Origin: Choanephora cucurbitarum | Taxonomy: Eukaryota > Mucoromycota > Mucoromycetes > Mucorales > Choanephoraceae | Direction: 5' to 3' | DNA length: 64,000 nt | Assembly (NCBI GenBank): GCA_025331435.1 | Contig: JAIWNI010000004.1 | Location: 62,001 to 126,000, forward strand | Part shown: positions 51,501 to 61,800 of the stretch, piece by piece | Numbering within the stretch: position 1 is the stretch's first letter | Layout of the letters: every line of letters begins with the position of its first letter | Notes under the pieces: model-generated | Databases searched by the model: none | Told to the model about the DNA's origin: nothing | The model's input: the letters and a program-made list of their open reading frames with translations, nothing else | Made by a program: the position numbers and the translations under genes

Positions 51501-53505
51501 TTCAGAATGAAGCTGGAACTAGGTCCATCCTGTTCTTCGTCCGTGTAGTTTTGCTTAGTCCAGCCTACTGTAGCATTCTCAAATCCAACAAAGACATCAT
51601 CAGCTTGATTTTGAGGAAGTTCGTCTTCAGTAGGAGGCTCAATCTCTTCTTCATCCAAATAGGTCTGAATACGCTTGATACTGATCCAAGCTTGAGTCAT
51701 TTCGATAAACACCTCAGGCAAGACGTTCAGAGCAAATCGCAATTCATTGAATACAGTGATAGCTGTGAAAGCAATGGGTGCCGTCAATTGTTGTCCTTCA
51801 AGCTTTGTGAATGACCAAAACGAGACTAAGGTGACTAAGATAGGAGATCCTTGCCAGATAAAAGAGAACAAGACTCCAGAAAGGTATGTGATACCCAGAT
51901 GGTAGAGCTCTACTGATCTTGCTTCCATAATACGCTTCTCCCAGTTCTTTTCCCAAGCAAAAAACTTGATTTGACGAATGCCTTGAAGCACTTCATTCAT
52001 CAGATTGACACGCTTATCACGGGACTCCATCAATTTATCTTGTGTCTTTGCATACATCTTAGCATTGTAGTGGTTAATAGGTAATACAACGATCATGACC
52101 AACAGACCCAACAGACAGGATTTTCCCAACAAGTTGTATAAGAAATAAATACCAACAGCTAATTCTGTAGGGGCTGCAAATACAGAGAACCACCAAGTAC
52201 TGAATTCTGAAATGCGGTTGGAGTCGGTACTCATCAAGTTAACAATAGTACCAGTGGAAGAGCTGACATCCTCATTTGTATTGTCTTTATCTTTATCAGC
52301 TTCGCTTCCGTTGTCATCCTTGTTTTCTTTGTCGTCGTCTAATTTAGGTGTAGCTACTGCCAAGTCACGTCGACGCAATGTCTTGCGGTAAATTTCGATA
52401 TTCAACATAGCCTTGATTCGGACTTGAACAGATGATGAAGCTAAGGTGTGACAATATTAGTCAAAATTGATCAGCATTACTTTTATTCTGACTCACCATA
52501 GTACCACAATTGACCGACTGCAAGTCCCAAGACAAAAATAGCAACACCCAAAGAAGCCACAATCAAAAATCCTTTTCTGATAGACTCTGTATCATTCTTG
52601 CCGTTCATTTGCTGAATCAAAGTTAAGAGCTGATTGACAAAGAAAGCAGGAGCATAATAAGCAAGTGAGGTGATAATGGCCAAGATGATTTGAATGATGA
52701 TTGCTCTTCGATTGGTGATGTAGATACGCTTAAGAAGACTAAATCCTCTAGTAGCACCAAAAATATAATAGAGATTGTATCCTCTATACAAGGGAGGCAA
52801 AGTAGGTAAGTCTTCATCTGATAATGTCTTCTTTCTATAAGCCAAATTAACAATAGGTGTAACCCATTCAAAGTAAAGAATTGAAAAGACAGAAGCAACT
52901 CCAACGCCTGCTACCTGCTTTCCATTTTCATCGACAAAAGGTGCACCTCTTTGAGTAGTTGCTGTCGTGTAGAATAGGTCAGTTCCAATCATTAAAGATA
53001 AGACGGTTGGTAACATGTGGATCCAACTGTCTGCTGGATTAGTGACATAGGCTTCATATGTATCATGAATGGCAATGCACCAAGCGAACAAATAATAGAT
53101 ACATAAATGGACATTCAAAATCCATCCCCATTCACTTGGAAAGCGGTGGCGACGAGAGACAAGTACAAGTACAGAGACATAAAGCCAGGCAATAAATTGA
53201 GCACAATAGGAAGCAGTCAAAAGCCAATCTTCAAATTCACCCTGCTTCATATGGTCATAAAGATTGAATATGGAAAGAGCAGTCAACAAGGCTGTACCAA
53301 AAGTAAGACGAGTCAACCGGTGGCCATCATCGCTGATAGGTATAGAGTTATCTCGAGCTGTATCGAAACGAAGTGGAGCAGAGTCTTTCTGTTGAGATTT
53401 GTGCAATTGTATGCGCTGCAGAGAGAGTACAAAAGCACTGGAGCATACGTATGACGCAAGGGCTCCAGATAGCCAAGCAATAGGAGCTATGCTATTTATT
53501 GGCAT
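48554..53505 (-). CDS. ABCC-family ABC transporter (MRP/Ybt1-like)
   Basis: ATP-driven exporter or vacuolar importer of organic anions, conjugates or bile-acid-like compounds. Four exons (53505-52497, 52440-51010, 50940-49004, 48940-48554) give 1587 residues. Layout: about five N-terminal helices (TMD0), TMD1 opening with [22 protein letters not shown]1 (Walker A GSTGSGKT, signature LSGGQKAR, Walker B ILMDD), an acidic linker, TMD2 ([15 protein letters not shown]) and NBD2 (Walker [28 protein letters not shown]). NBD1 has Asp where NBD2 has the catalytic Glu, the usual ABCC asymmetry. A charged insertion (about 350-385, [19 protein letters not shown]) splits TMD1. The start at 53505 gives a complete TMD0; a further non-coding 5' exon is possible, with a GTAAGT at about 53624. 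Confidence 0.94.
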
Positions 53506-54429
53506 GAATTGCAATGTTTTCTTTGGTCAAAGAGAGAGAGAAAAAGAGAAAAGAAAATTAGTAAGCCCTTCTTTTTTTTTAAAAGAAAAACCGACCAAAA
53601 AAAAGTGAAGCAGAACTTACACAATAGCTGCGGCAATGCAACCTTCTTGGTCTTTTAATACGCCGAATAAAATCAATTTGTTGAATGACAAGCAAGGTCA
53701 ATTTGCAGGAAGAATAGAGAAGAAAAGCGTTTTAGTTTCTTTTCGCGTTTAGCTGTCTTCAGCACAATGGAATGACAATTCTAATGCTTTTGACAAAGTC
53801 CATGTCTCTGGTTTTTCTCAACAAGCTTACAAGCGACACAAAATGGAAAGAAAAAAATCTTGCAAAGATGCTTCACAAGTGTAAAAACCTCAATATATTT
53901 GTCTATGTAAAGAATCAGTCTCTATTAAACAAACTAGATTTTCTAAGGTAATGTCCTTTTGATCAACTTGATAGAATTCTTTATCTATTGTACGAATGAT
54001 TTACTTTACAAAACAATTTTGTGGATCAGATCCTCTCTTTTTTTTTATTCTAAAGGCTATTTTTGTACACAACTGCGGTTGACAAATATTTGTAGGGATA
54101 CAAGCATAAAAGCATGTGTTCAGGGGATTAAAAATTTTCTCTTGAAGGATTTGTAAAGTCTTGGTAATTTCTACAGCAAAATTGTCATCAACCAAAAGTT
54201 ATTTCGTTTTGTGCTTTTCAGTCGGAATTTGAAGGAGGCTTTTATTTTTTATCACTAAGTACAAAGACTTTGAAATTAGACATCTATAAACTGTTAAATG
54301 CTGGCAGCAATGACTCAATTTTTTTTAACACAAAAATATTCTATACAGTAGAATGTAGCATTGTGTTTGATTTGAGAGCTTTTCCGTAAGTTTTCATTAT
54401 TATATTTTTTGGCAGTAAATATGACTCCT
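53506..54429. other. Intergenic, ABCC promoter side
   Basis: 0.9 kb, AT-rich. Contains the GA-rich ABCC leader (53525-53600). No gene recognised. Confidence 0.45.
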
Positions 54430-55570
54430 ATGACTACCCATAAAATCCGCAATTCAAACTATATCTTACAGGCCTCTGAAGTCGATTTTTTGTAGTGACA
54501 CGTCAGCAGAAACAGAATGGCATCGTGAAGCGATAGACTCTATAAGCCCTGGTTGGCAATTCAAAACTCGCTTCCTCCAATCCTCATCGAAATTCAAGTC
54601 GCCATCAATGGACCCTTTATGCACACGCCTTGTCAGCTATTCACAAAGCGGTTTGAGCATCTCCAAAACATATCCTATCGTTTTAATTGTGTGCACCGAT
54701 CGCGTCTCTCCTATCCACACTTATGGCAATTTCTGGTTGTAGTGGTCTGATCTCTGATCTATTCAGGACCAGCCATTCAAAGTGTGGCACAATTACTATT
54801 CAGGAACGTATTCGATGTCAGACTCGAAATGGAAGTGTATAAAATACCTCTAGTTATTCCTAAAGAGGATGTACTCTATATAGTAGTATTCTGCTAGTTC
54901 TAGAAGGGTATATTGGGTAGTACATGAATCTATTGATACTGTATATGGTGTCGTTCACTACAGCAAAGTTCAAACCTATTTCTGGAAAACCTTGGATGTC
55001 TTCGCTCTTAGCCACTGATTTCTGGGCACAAGGCTGCTTCATTGTGTCGAAACTGACTTTATCGAGTATTGCGCCTTCTGATCAACTCACACCCCTGCAG
55101 GCTTTGTCCTCGTTCCTAACCGAAGCCTCTCCAACGTTATAGGGTCATTCCTTTGCTGAAAATCGAAACTATTCGACAGTTATATCACATTGCCATGGCC
55201 ATCTCGGAAAACCAAGTCGAATGCGATAAGGATGTCTCAAATGTGGTGGACATCATTTGCTACAATAATGAGATAATATTAATGAAGGCTGATGCTGCGT
55301 TATTTGGTGTATATCTGGGTTATCCAATTTAAAAAAAAATCTGATCAAGCGTGCATTGGTTTTCAATGCGGCTGCCAAAAGAAAGCATTACCAAACTGCG
55401 AACTCGGACTCGTCACTCAAATCGCTGCCAGAGTTGAAGGGAAAGACAAGGGAATCAATTCAAGATGAAAAAAACAAGGCGACCTTGAATTCGCGATCCA
55501 CTTTCGGAAAAATCTGATTGGAAAGATGAACTGGAAGAAATGCCATGAAAAAAAAACTTAGGTCAGAATT
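54430..55570 (+). pseudogene. Decayed PD-(D/E)XK/Rpn-like transposase-family gene
   Basis: Plus-strand pieces in changing frames read as one protein: KPWLAIQNSLPPILIEIQ, then RLVSYSQSGLSISKTYPIVL and IVCTDRVSP, then KPWMSSLLATDFWAQGCFIV with DQLTPLQALSSFL, then YHIAMAISENQVECDKDVS and LIKRALVFNAAAKRKHY. The segment ILIEIQ followed by a hydrophobic strand is the kind of core seen in PD-(D/E)XK nuclease-like families, and I recall similar multi-copy hypothetical proteins in Mucorales. At least four frame changes and several stops make it dead. The family name is inference. Confidence 0.5.
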
Positions 55571-56050
55571 ATTCCACTGGTGAATCGCTGCGACGATTCT
55601 TTTACAATGCCACTAAAAAAAATGATTTCCTTTATTCCCCATATTCCCACTTTCCTTGATTTTTCTCATCGGCGTAGCGTATTCGACTAACGGGAAAACA
55701 AAGTCAAAAATAAAAATAACTAGTTACTTTATTTCAAGCATATCAGAATAGCTTGATCTAGAAAATATCATATTGTTATTGGATGAAAGAGTTGGGGCAT
55801 GGGTAATTTTAGCTTCTCAACAACCATTCCCTCTATAACATATATTACATGAGCTCACGGTAATAAGGATAGATAACATGTGATCTAAATTACTGATCGA
55901 AGTCTGTTCTCAGTGTTGCTCAAGATAGATATCAATAGTAATAGATGTTGGCTCTTAAAGAATGAAACAACATCTAAGATTTGATTACTAAATCATTCGA
56001 AAATAACAGTGGATTAGACACTCCACTGAAACCATATCTAGTTAACCACA

Positions 56051-56084
<34 letters not shown>

Positions 56085-56159
56085 TCTGGACAGGCTTACT
56101 TGCTGCTAACTCTATTGCTACTTATTTACTAAGTTCTCTCGTTACTTGGGACTTTCAAG
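55571..56159. other. Intergenic between two decayed elements
   Basis: About 0.6 kb of AT-rich DNA with no coding signal; includes the AT microsatellite at 56054-56082. Confidence 0.45.
56054..56082. repeat. AT dinucleotide microsatellite
   Basis: About 14 uninterrupted AT units between AGTCT and CATCTGG. Confidence 0.9.
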
Positions 56160-56660
56160 TGTGTACAACAACACAAAGTAGAAAGAGGAAATTTGAATTG
56201 AGGCTGTTCAATCAGCCACCTCTCTCGGAGGTTCTTTGTCCTTCTAGGGGTAAAATAACCATCCTTAACACCCTCATTCTGTCCAAAGTATGGTATAGCC
56301 TTCACCTTCTTAGAATCACTATCCAAACCTTGGAAACCATCTAATCATCATGATATCAATTTGTTTGGATAATAAAAATATCTCGGGCAGCCTTTGGCAT
56401 GATATGTCTACCATGAAACCAGGGGGGGTGTCATCAACCCATTATCTGGTTCTACAGATGAAGTGGCTCTTTGCATTGTTTTCCACCAAAAGATCATATA
56501 CGCGAGATATCACCTTGTTGTGTTACAGAACACAGATTCTCTTCTCCTCAATCGAAACCACGTTACCTTTACTTCACTGTGCCGAGATATAACTTCCCTC
56601 TTCTCGCTTGTAGTTATGTTCTTATCTCATATCTTTGCTTTCAGCTTTTTTTCCCAAAAA
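56160..56660 (+). pseudogene. LINE reverse transcriptase C-terminal relic
   Basis: Plus-strand pieces in different frames follow the order of a non-LTR retrotransposon reverse transcriptase end: SRGKITILNTLILSKVWYSL (the thumb-region S.RGR..ILNTL.LSK.WY motif), QFVWIIKISRAAFGMICLP, a GG step with NPLSG-like residues, then IVFHQKIIYARYHLVVLQ. Frame changes and stops show it is inactive. It ends about 100 bases before the HPRT start codon. Confidence 0.6.
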
Positions 56661-56757
56661 TTTAGTACCCGCATAACTATGCTCTCAGCAATGTATAAAA
56701 AAAATTTTTTTCCCAATCGTTTTTTCTCTCTCTCTCTATCTTATTATTGTTATTATT

Positions 56758-57627
56758 ATGGACCCTAAAGATTGGATTGATGTCACTGTTGAAAAGAATC
56801 ATTATTCTTTAGATCATTTTGTTATTCCTAACCACTATGAAGAAGATGTCACTAGTATCTTGATTCCTCATGGTGTTATTATGGTATAAAGGCTATCTTT
56901 ATTAAAAAGAAGTGTCTATTGAGATAGTTCTCTACAGGATAGAATCAGAAAGTTGGCTAGAATGATTGTAGATGATTCTCAAGGTCCTTTAGGTATAGAC
57001 AATCATATATCATCTATTATCATCCAGACTTAATATATTATTAGTTGTCTGTTGTATCTTAAAGGGTGGTCACCAATACTTTGCTGATTTGGTGAATGAA
57101 ATTAAGAAACTTCGTCGTATCAATGGTACCAGTGTTCCCTTGAGTCTTGAGTTTGTTCGTGTCAAGTCTTATGAAAATGATCAATCGACTGGTGGTGTCA
57201 AGATTTCCTTGACTGATTCTGAACTGGAAGAATTCAAGGGAAAGGTAAAAGGGTATGAGCATATTAGAGATAGTTAGATTGATCGTGTATATAGAATCTG
57301 TTGATTGTGGAAGATATCATTGATACAGGTGCTACTATGGTTCGTTTGTTGGACAGATTGGGTGCCATTCAACCCAACTCTATCAAGGTCACTAGTCTGC
57401 TGTTAAAGAAGACAGAAAGAAGCAATGGTTATGTTCCTGATTATGTAGGTTTTGCTATTCCTGATGCCTTTGTGGTTGGTTATGCTTTGGATTACAATGA
57501 ATATTTCAGAGATTTGGATCATATTTGTGTTATTAGTGTAAGTGATTGTGATTTGTCTATTGTTCGTCTCTTAGTAACTCTTTTTTATTTTCAATAGGAT
57601 GTGGGTAAAAAGAAGTATGCTGTATAA
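56758..57627 (+). CDS. HPT1: Hypoxanthine-guanine phosphoribosyltransferase
   Basis: Purine salvage: transfers phosphoribose from PRPP to hypoxanthine or guanine; cytosolic. Five exons (56758-56883, 56938-56992, 57045-57244, 57295-57537, 57598-57627) give 217 residues, the standard size. Motifs: [28 protein letters not shown] (first PRPP loop), the flexible loop [17 protein letters not shown], the PRPP signature [13 protein letters not shown] with its two acidic residues, the base-binding region ending [20 protein letters not shown], and the end DVGKKKYAV. It matches the animal/protozoan HPRT type in having RVKSY.NDQSTG rather than the shorter yeast Hpt1 form. Its promoter is squeezed into about 100 bases after a LINE relic. 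The stop is 7 bases from the CMC1 stop. Confidence 0.96.
57584..57589 (-). terminator. Candidate poly(A) signal of CMC1 inside the last HPRT intron
   Basis: AATAAA on the minus strand (TTTATT on plus), 46 bases past the CMC1 stop and within the HPRT intron at 57538-57597. Confidence 0.4.
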
Positions 57628-57631
57628 TAAA
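57626..57631 (+). terminator. Poly(A) signal AATAAA overlapping the HPRT stop
   Basis: AATAAA overlaps the TAA stop by two bases; cleavage 10-30 bases on would fall inside the CMC1 coding region. Confidence 0.5.
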
Positions 57632-57634
57632 GGT

Positions 57635-58053
57635 CTACAGTTGCATATCACTTCTCTTTTTTGCTAATTTAGCCAATAAGAGTTTATCTAATTCTTGTTG
57701 TGTTGTTCTAATAAGACTTATATTTAGAGTTTTTGTTATTGAGTTGCCTTTTTCTTTTTGTTTTACCTTTCTTTTAAACAATTGTTCATTGTCTTTAATT
57801 TGTTTCTACAGGTCCACATAACAGTAACATTATGTTCTTTACTACAAGTAACAAAGTCTAAAGAATACTTGAGCAAAAGTCGATAACTCAAACTTATATA
57901 TTTATTACCTTTGATAGGCAATTGACAGGCTTCTAAAGCATTCGCCTTTAATTCCTTATTACAGTTTTCTTCTTCTTGTCTTGTCAAAGCATGCAGTTCA
58001 CTATGCTTTGAGATAAAAGGATTGCTCATTGTTTCTTCTTGTGATTTGCCCAT
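57635..58053 (-). CDS. CMC1: CMC1-like twin CX9C mitochondrial protein
   Basis: Small intermembrane-space protein of the mitochondrion needed for cytochrome c oxidase assembly (copper handling/Cox1 stability), imported through Mia40. Three exons (58053-57909, 57857-57767, 57707-57635) give 102 residues. The twin CX9C motif appears only after splicing: CQLPIKDFVTC and CRNKLKTMNNC, each with nine residues between the Cys, in two predicted helices, followed by a lysine-rich tail (KLLLAKLAKKRSD). An extra Cys lies at about residue 31. Placement in CMC1 rather than CMC2 or other twin CX9C proteins rests on NPFISKHSELHALTRQEEENC-like N-terminal features and length. Confidence 0.85.
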
Positions 58054-58205
58054 GTTGATAATTATTTTATAGAAAGAAAAGAAAAAAAATGAAAAAAGAC
58101 AAGGTAGTCAATTTTATTTCTTTTGGCTGGGTTTTTATTTTAGTAAAATAAATAGGCTGATGCCACTCAAAAAAAAAGATGCGTATGTGTATACGAATCT
58201 CTTCT

Positions 58206-58233
58206 CATTTTCATTTTCATTTTCATTAAATAT
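58206..58233. repeat. TTTTCA hexamer repeat
   Basis: About four to five copies of TCATTT/TTTTCA in a row upstream of the CMC1 start. Confidence 0.8.
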
Positions 58234-58679
58234 AAAAAAAATTGGGTGGCAATATGCCTAGATGCCCTTAAAATAAGAGCAGTGCCTTCAAACACACAGA
58301 GGTGTTGTAAGTTTGAGCAAAAGCTCATTCCGTCCTTCTCAAGGGGATTGCCAAAGTTCTCTCCTTTCTGTAATAAAGATATCAGTAAAAAAAAAAGGTG
58401 GCGGTGATAGCAAAGAGAAACTTACCGTTAAGCACAAAGAAAAAAAAAAGAAAAGGAAAAAATCAACTTTTTGGATTTTAAATAGTACGTTGACTGTGGC
58501 TTAGATGGTGTCACTATCCCTTATATGTATATCAAATGAGTGTTGATGGAATTGGCTTATTGTATATCTCAATAGAACCTTCTGTTTTAGTGCGCAGTGA
58601 ATCATTTGAAAGTAACAACATAAGTATAGTTAGGATGATTGAGATACTATGAATTGAAAGAGGTTTATTTACATACATC

Positions 58680-58750
58680 ATATAAGAAAGCATAAATCAT
58701 ACAAGAAAGCATAAATCATACAAGAAATCATACACCATACAAGAAATCAT
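58680..58750. repeat. Tandem repeat in the 3' flank of the first WWE gene
   Basis: Units of ACAAGAAAGCATAAATCAT (19 bases) and shorter derivatives (ACAAGAAATCAT) repeated about four times, 30-100 bases past the stop of the minus-strand gene, so probably in its 3' untranslated region. Confidence 0.75.
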
Positions 58751-58780
58751 AAAAAATGGGAGGGGGGGATATCATACACT

Positions 58781-58990
58781 TCATACTCTTCTACGTGCAA
58801 TTGAATAGGATACACCATTACATAATAACACCATCTGTCCAATATCGATATAGACTGGCGAATCAAACGAATTACTCTGTATCCAACTGGAAGAATTATG
58901 TGACCATAGACTTTCGCATTGATTTTGAGCAACAGGATCTAACATGACCCAACTACACCCATTGGCATAGACCCATACAACAGATCCCAT
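58781..58990 (-). CDS. Stand-alone WWE-domain microprotein, copy 1
   Basis: Intronless, 69 residues. The whole protein fits one WWE domain: W6 in VVWVYANG, W14 in CSWVMLDP, E26 in the helix AQNQCESLW, then the strand and helix PVYIDIGQM (the Y-x-ID-x-x-x-M pattern), N58, and the basic end SIARRR. WWE domains bind poly- or iso-ADP-ribose and usually occur inside ubiquitin ligases or PARPs; a free one could act as a reader, decoy or adaptor. It is 48/69 identical by eye to the copy at 63493-63702. A TATATAAA lies 67 bases before the start. Family call is inference from the conserved positions. Confidence 0.8.
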   Translation of the reverse strand: MGSVVWVYANGCSWVMLDPVAQNQCESLWSHNSSSWIQSNSFDSPVYIDIGQMVLLCNGVSYSIARRRV

Positions 58991-59056
58991 TTTGTGTTTG
59001 CAAGTGAATGATCTGACTATAAATCAGTTAGATAAGGTTTTTTCGAGATCATCTCT

Positions 59057-59064
59057 TTTATATA
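59057..59064 (-). promoter_or_regulatory. TATA box of WWE copy 1
   Basis: TATATAAA on the minus strand, 67 bases upstream of the ATG at 58990. The second copy has the same octamer about 90 bases upstream. Confidence 0.55.
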
Positions 59065-59169
59065 TGAGCATGGACCACGCGGGATTTTAACTATTTATAT
59101 TCTCTCTACAGAACCCAAAGGAACAGTTAGATGATGAATAATTCAGCAACATGCTTGTCTTTGCCACAC

Positions 59170-59507
59170 ATTATCATGTCCTGAAAAAGAGAATATTGCG
59201 CAATTATTGGCTGATCCATGTCTAAATTCATTAGCCGATGATTACAGTCATATGTATATTTTGCTACGGCAAGGTGGTTGTTACTCTGTTCCTGAGTCAT
59301 TGGTTTATTCTCGCTTTATTATAGATGCTGTGTCTTTTCTTTTCTGTTTTATTAGTCTTTTATTGTATTCTAATAGTGCTAAGTGCTTTTGAATCCATAG
59401 AGGCATTTCATCAAGAGAGACCAGAAGAAGAGGGATCGGCTTACAAACCAAGGCATACGTCATTGCATAAAGATGTCATAATCAGACTTGATGTGGGGTT
59501 CAAGTAA
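59170..59507 (+). pseudogene. Coding relic of unknown family
   Basis: Two protein-like plus-strand pieces: 59180-59330 (QLLADPCLNSLADDYSHMYI and PESLVYSRFIIDA) and, in another frame, 59388-59507 (FESIEAFHQERPEEEGSAYK and PRHTSLHKDVI). Balanced composition suggests former coding sequence, broken by a frame shift near 59387. No family recognised. Confidence 0.35.
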
Positions 59508-61391
59508 TAAGACAAACAGAAAGACAACCTCGTCTCTGGTAAATTGATTTTCTCTCTCTCTCTCTCTCTTAGAGTGTTATATCATGGTTTGATGTTCAAT
59601 GGCTTGTGAAAACTACTTGTAATCATATACACAGAACAAGATTCTTCGTTTGTGTTGAATATCCTTCAAAGCCAAAAAACACAAGTTTATTATTAGTAGC
59701 AGAAAAAAAAAGTAGGGAAAACAACAATTTTTTTTGAAAAGTCTGCGCACTTCTGTACAAGGTAATGACGATAGCCTCAGCGTTGTATGCTCTGTATATA
59801 TCCTCCCTTCGCCTTTTTAGAGTATGTTAGATGCCTTCATCATTAGTGCTTTACAAGCTATAGCACATATATATCATTTGCTTTTACGAGGGGATACTAT
59901 GATCTGGGAAACAGATCAAAAAATAAAAAAAAAATAAAAAAATGGCTGAGTAGTATGGGCTAGATGTCAAGAATTTTTTGCCCTCCTCTCTCCAGATAAA
60001 TAAGCGGAGGAGACAATCAAGTCCACGAAAGATATTGCCTAGTGTAGACTATCGGTACAAGCCATACAGTATATCCGCCCCTCATTCAAACACATGGTTT
60101 CCTTTTTTTTTTTGAAAAAGTATCCAAAGAAGAAACCAGGCTCGGCTCAAGAACCAAAGTACTGAAAACCACCAACCATATTCGTATTCGAATATGGCAT
60201 CAAGCAGCACAGAACCAATGCTAGAGAGGAAGCGAGTCAACTGAAGGTCACTGGAATAAAGCGGATATGCAACTGATTCATTTGACTGCATTGGTCGAAT
60301 TAGCATTATATCACTTATCATCAGACTGGCGACCAATGTCTGACCATATAGATGATGAAGCGCTACTCTGAGACACTACCGTAGTTTTCGAAATATGAGT
60401 CAAAGCAACCGCACACCCCAGAATAGAGTTTGACCGTTCGGAAGCGAGAGATTGATGATGTATTTCTACTGCGATGAAGGTGATTGAAAGTGTGCTTGGC
60501 CCCGAGTCTTCGGTTATGACGAGAGAAGGACTTAGCCACTTGTTTCAAGAGAAGTTCAAAAAAAAAAATTTCATACTCGCTGCCTTTCAGAAACTACAGA
60601 TTCAACAAATGAGATTGATCTATCCAACTCATTGCGTTACAAAAGGTAGACGCGGTTTGTGAAGGATGCATGTCAGTAAAATACAAAGTTTGAAAGAGAG
60701 GAGCACAGCTTGAATGCAGAGGATAGTAGGTGATAAAGAACATGGTTTCTAAGTGTGTAAGGAGCGACTTTCGCAGTTGGGACTAGAGACTCTTTGAAGA
60801 GGCTGCGAGCATTCAGAGAGCCAATTCTGATCGGGTGCGTACTTGCTGCAGGTCATTGCTCTCTGACACGAATGAGGATTTTCCGCCTGAGTGACCTCAA
60901 ACCAATGTCCTCTGTAAGATCCACATTCATTGAGCAGTCATCCATTCCATACATGAACCAAGGATCACTCTCCAAACCTGATGTTTCTAGACCATGCATA
61001 TTAACAGCTACCGAATCTGCTGTGTATTTTGAAGCTGGTTAGAATGGATAGCATGATTGATGGCTGATTTATCTGTCAGTTTGAGAAAATCAAGACATGA
61101 TTAAAGAGAGAAGGGTTTTATTCAGTACAAAAGTTGAATGTCAGCATGAATTGAGTATGGTGACATAGAATAGGATCTGTGTCTCATTTTAAGTAGGATG
61201 AGTACTATATAATGTTTGTACTTTAGGATATATGCATGGAGCGCATCTTCTAATGCTCTTGGTTAGTCACTCTCTATTAAGGCGGATGTGATCTTCCAAG
61301 TCGTCGAACTCTGACCGTTCAATAGATGAGTTTTCATTTTGACCATGGAAAAACTGGCAGGTAGACTCCTTATGACTACAACCAAACAAAT
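59508..61391. other. 1.9 kb intergenic
   Basis: Mixed composition with several short open stretches (60082-60336 minus, 60794-61042 plus) but no motif. It includes a GT/CT run at 59551-59570. Probably old element debris. Confidence 0.4.
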
Positions 61392-61800
61392 CTAGTCCTT
61401 TAGTTTAGGACAATCCCTGTGAGAATGTCCAGCTTGTCGGCAGTGAAAACAAGCTGGGTGGGCGGTGCCTTTAAGGGATGCAGGTACATTTCTATCCCAG
61501 TCGCTCAAATAAAATTGGGGAACAGAAATAACCTCTTTCATCGGCTGCCTCAAGTGCAGGAGTCTGCATACCAATCAAGACGCTTATCTTGCCATAAAAA
61601 AAGTCTTTGGCCAGTGTACTTTTTTCGATCTGTTCCCTAATGAGCCAATAATTTTCTCAACCTGAGTAAAAGCTCTATTCTCGTCTGGATGTTCATTACA
61701 TTGAGGGTGGCATGGACAAAGAAGTTTGGAGACCGGTGTCAAAAGAGCTAGCAGTATCCCTCTCCTACCTAAAAGCCACATCGCCTATCACTAAGCCAGT
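61392..61800 (-). pseudogene. Retroelement gag-like zinc-knuckle relic
   Basis: The minus-strand piece at 61574-61392 ends in a CCHC zinc knuckle, CFHCRQAGHSHRDC, spacing C-x2-C-x4-H-x4-C, followed by PKLKD and a stop. Upstream on the same strand, pieces such as CNEHPDENRAFTQVEKII resemble the RNA-binding part of non-LTR ORF1 proteins, with a frame change between. Such CCHC proteins package element RNA. No intact copy here. Confidence 0.55.

Larger units (their letters stand above)
58054..58780. other. Intergenic between CMC1 and the first WWE gene
   Basis: 0.7 kb. Contains the TTTTCA repeat, A-rich runs at 58385-58460 and, next to the WWE gene stop, a short tandem repeat. No gene recognised. 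Confidence 0.45.

Noticed and set aside
53503..53640. Additional coding 5' exon of the ABCC transporter
   Set aside because: The upstream piece before a GTAAGT has no ATG in a usable frame, and the transporter already has a complete TMD0 from 53505; at most a non-coding exon.
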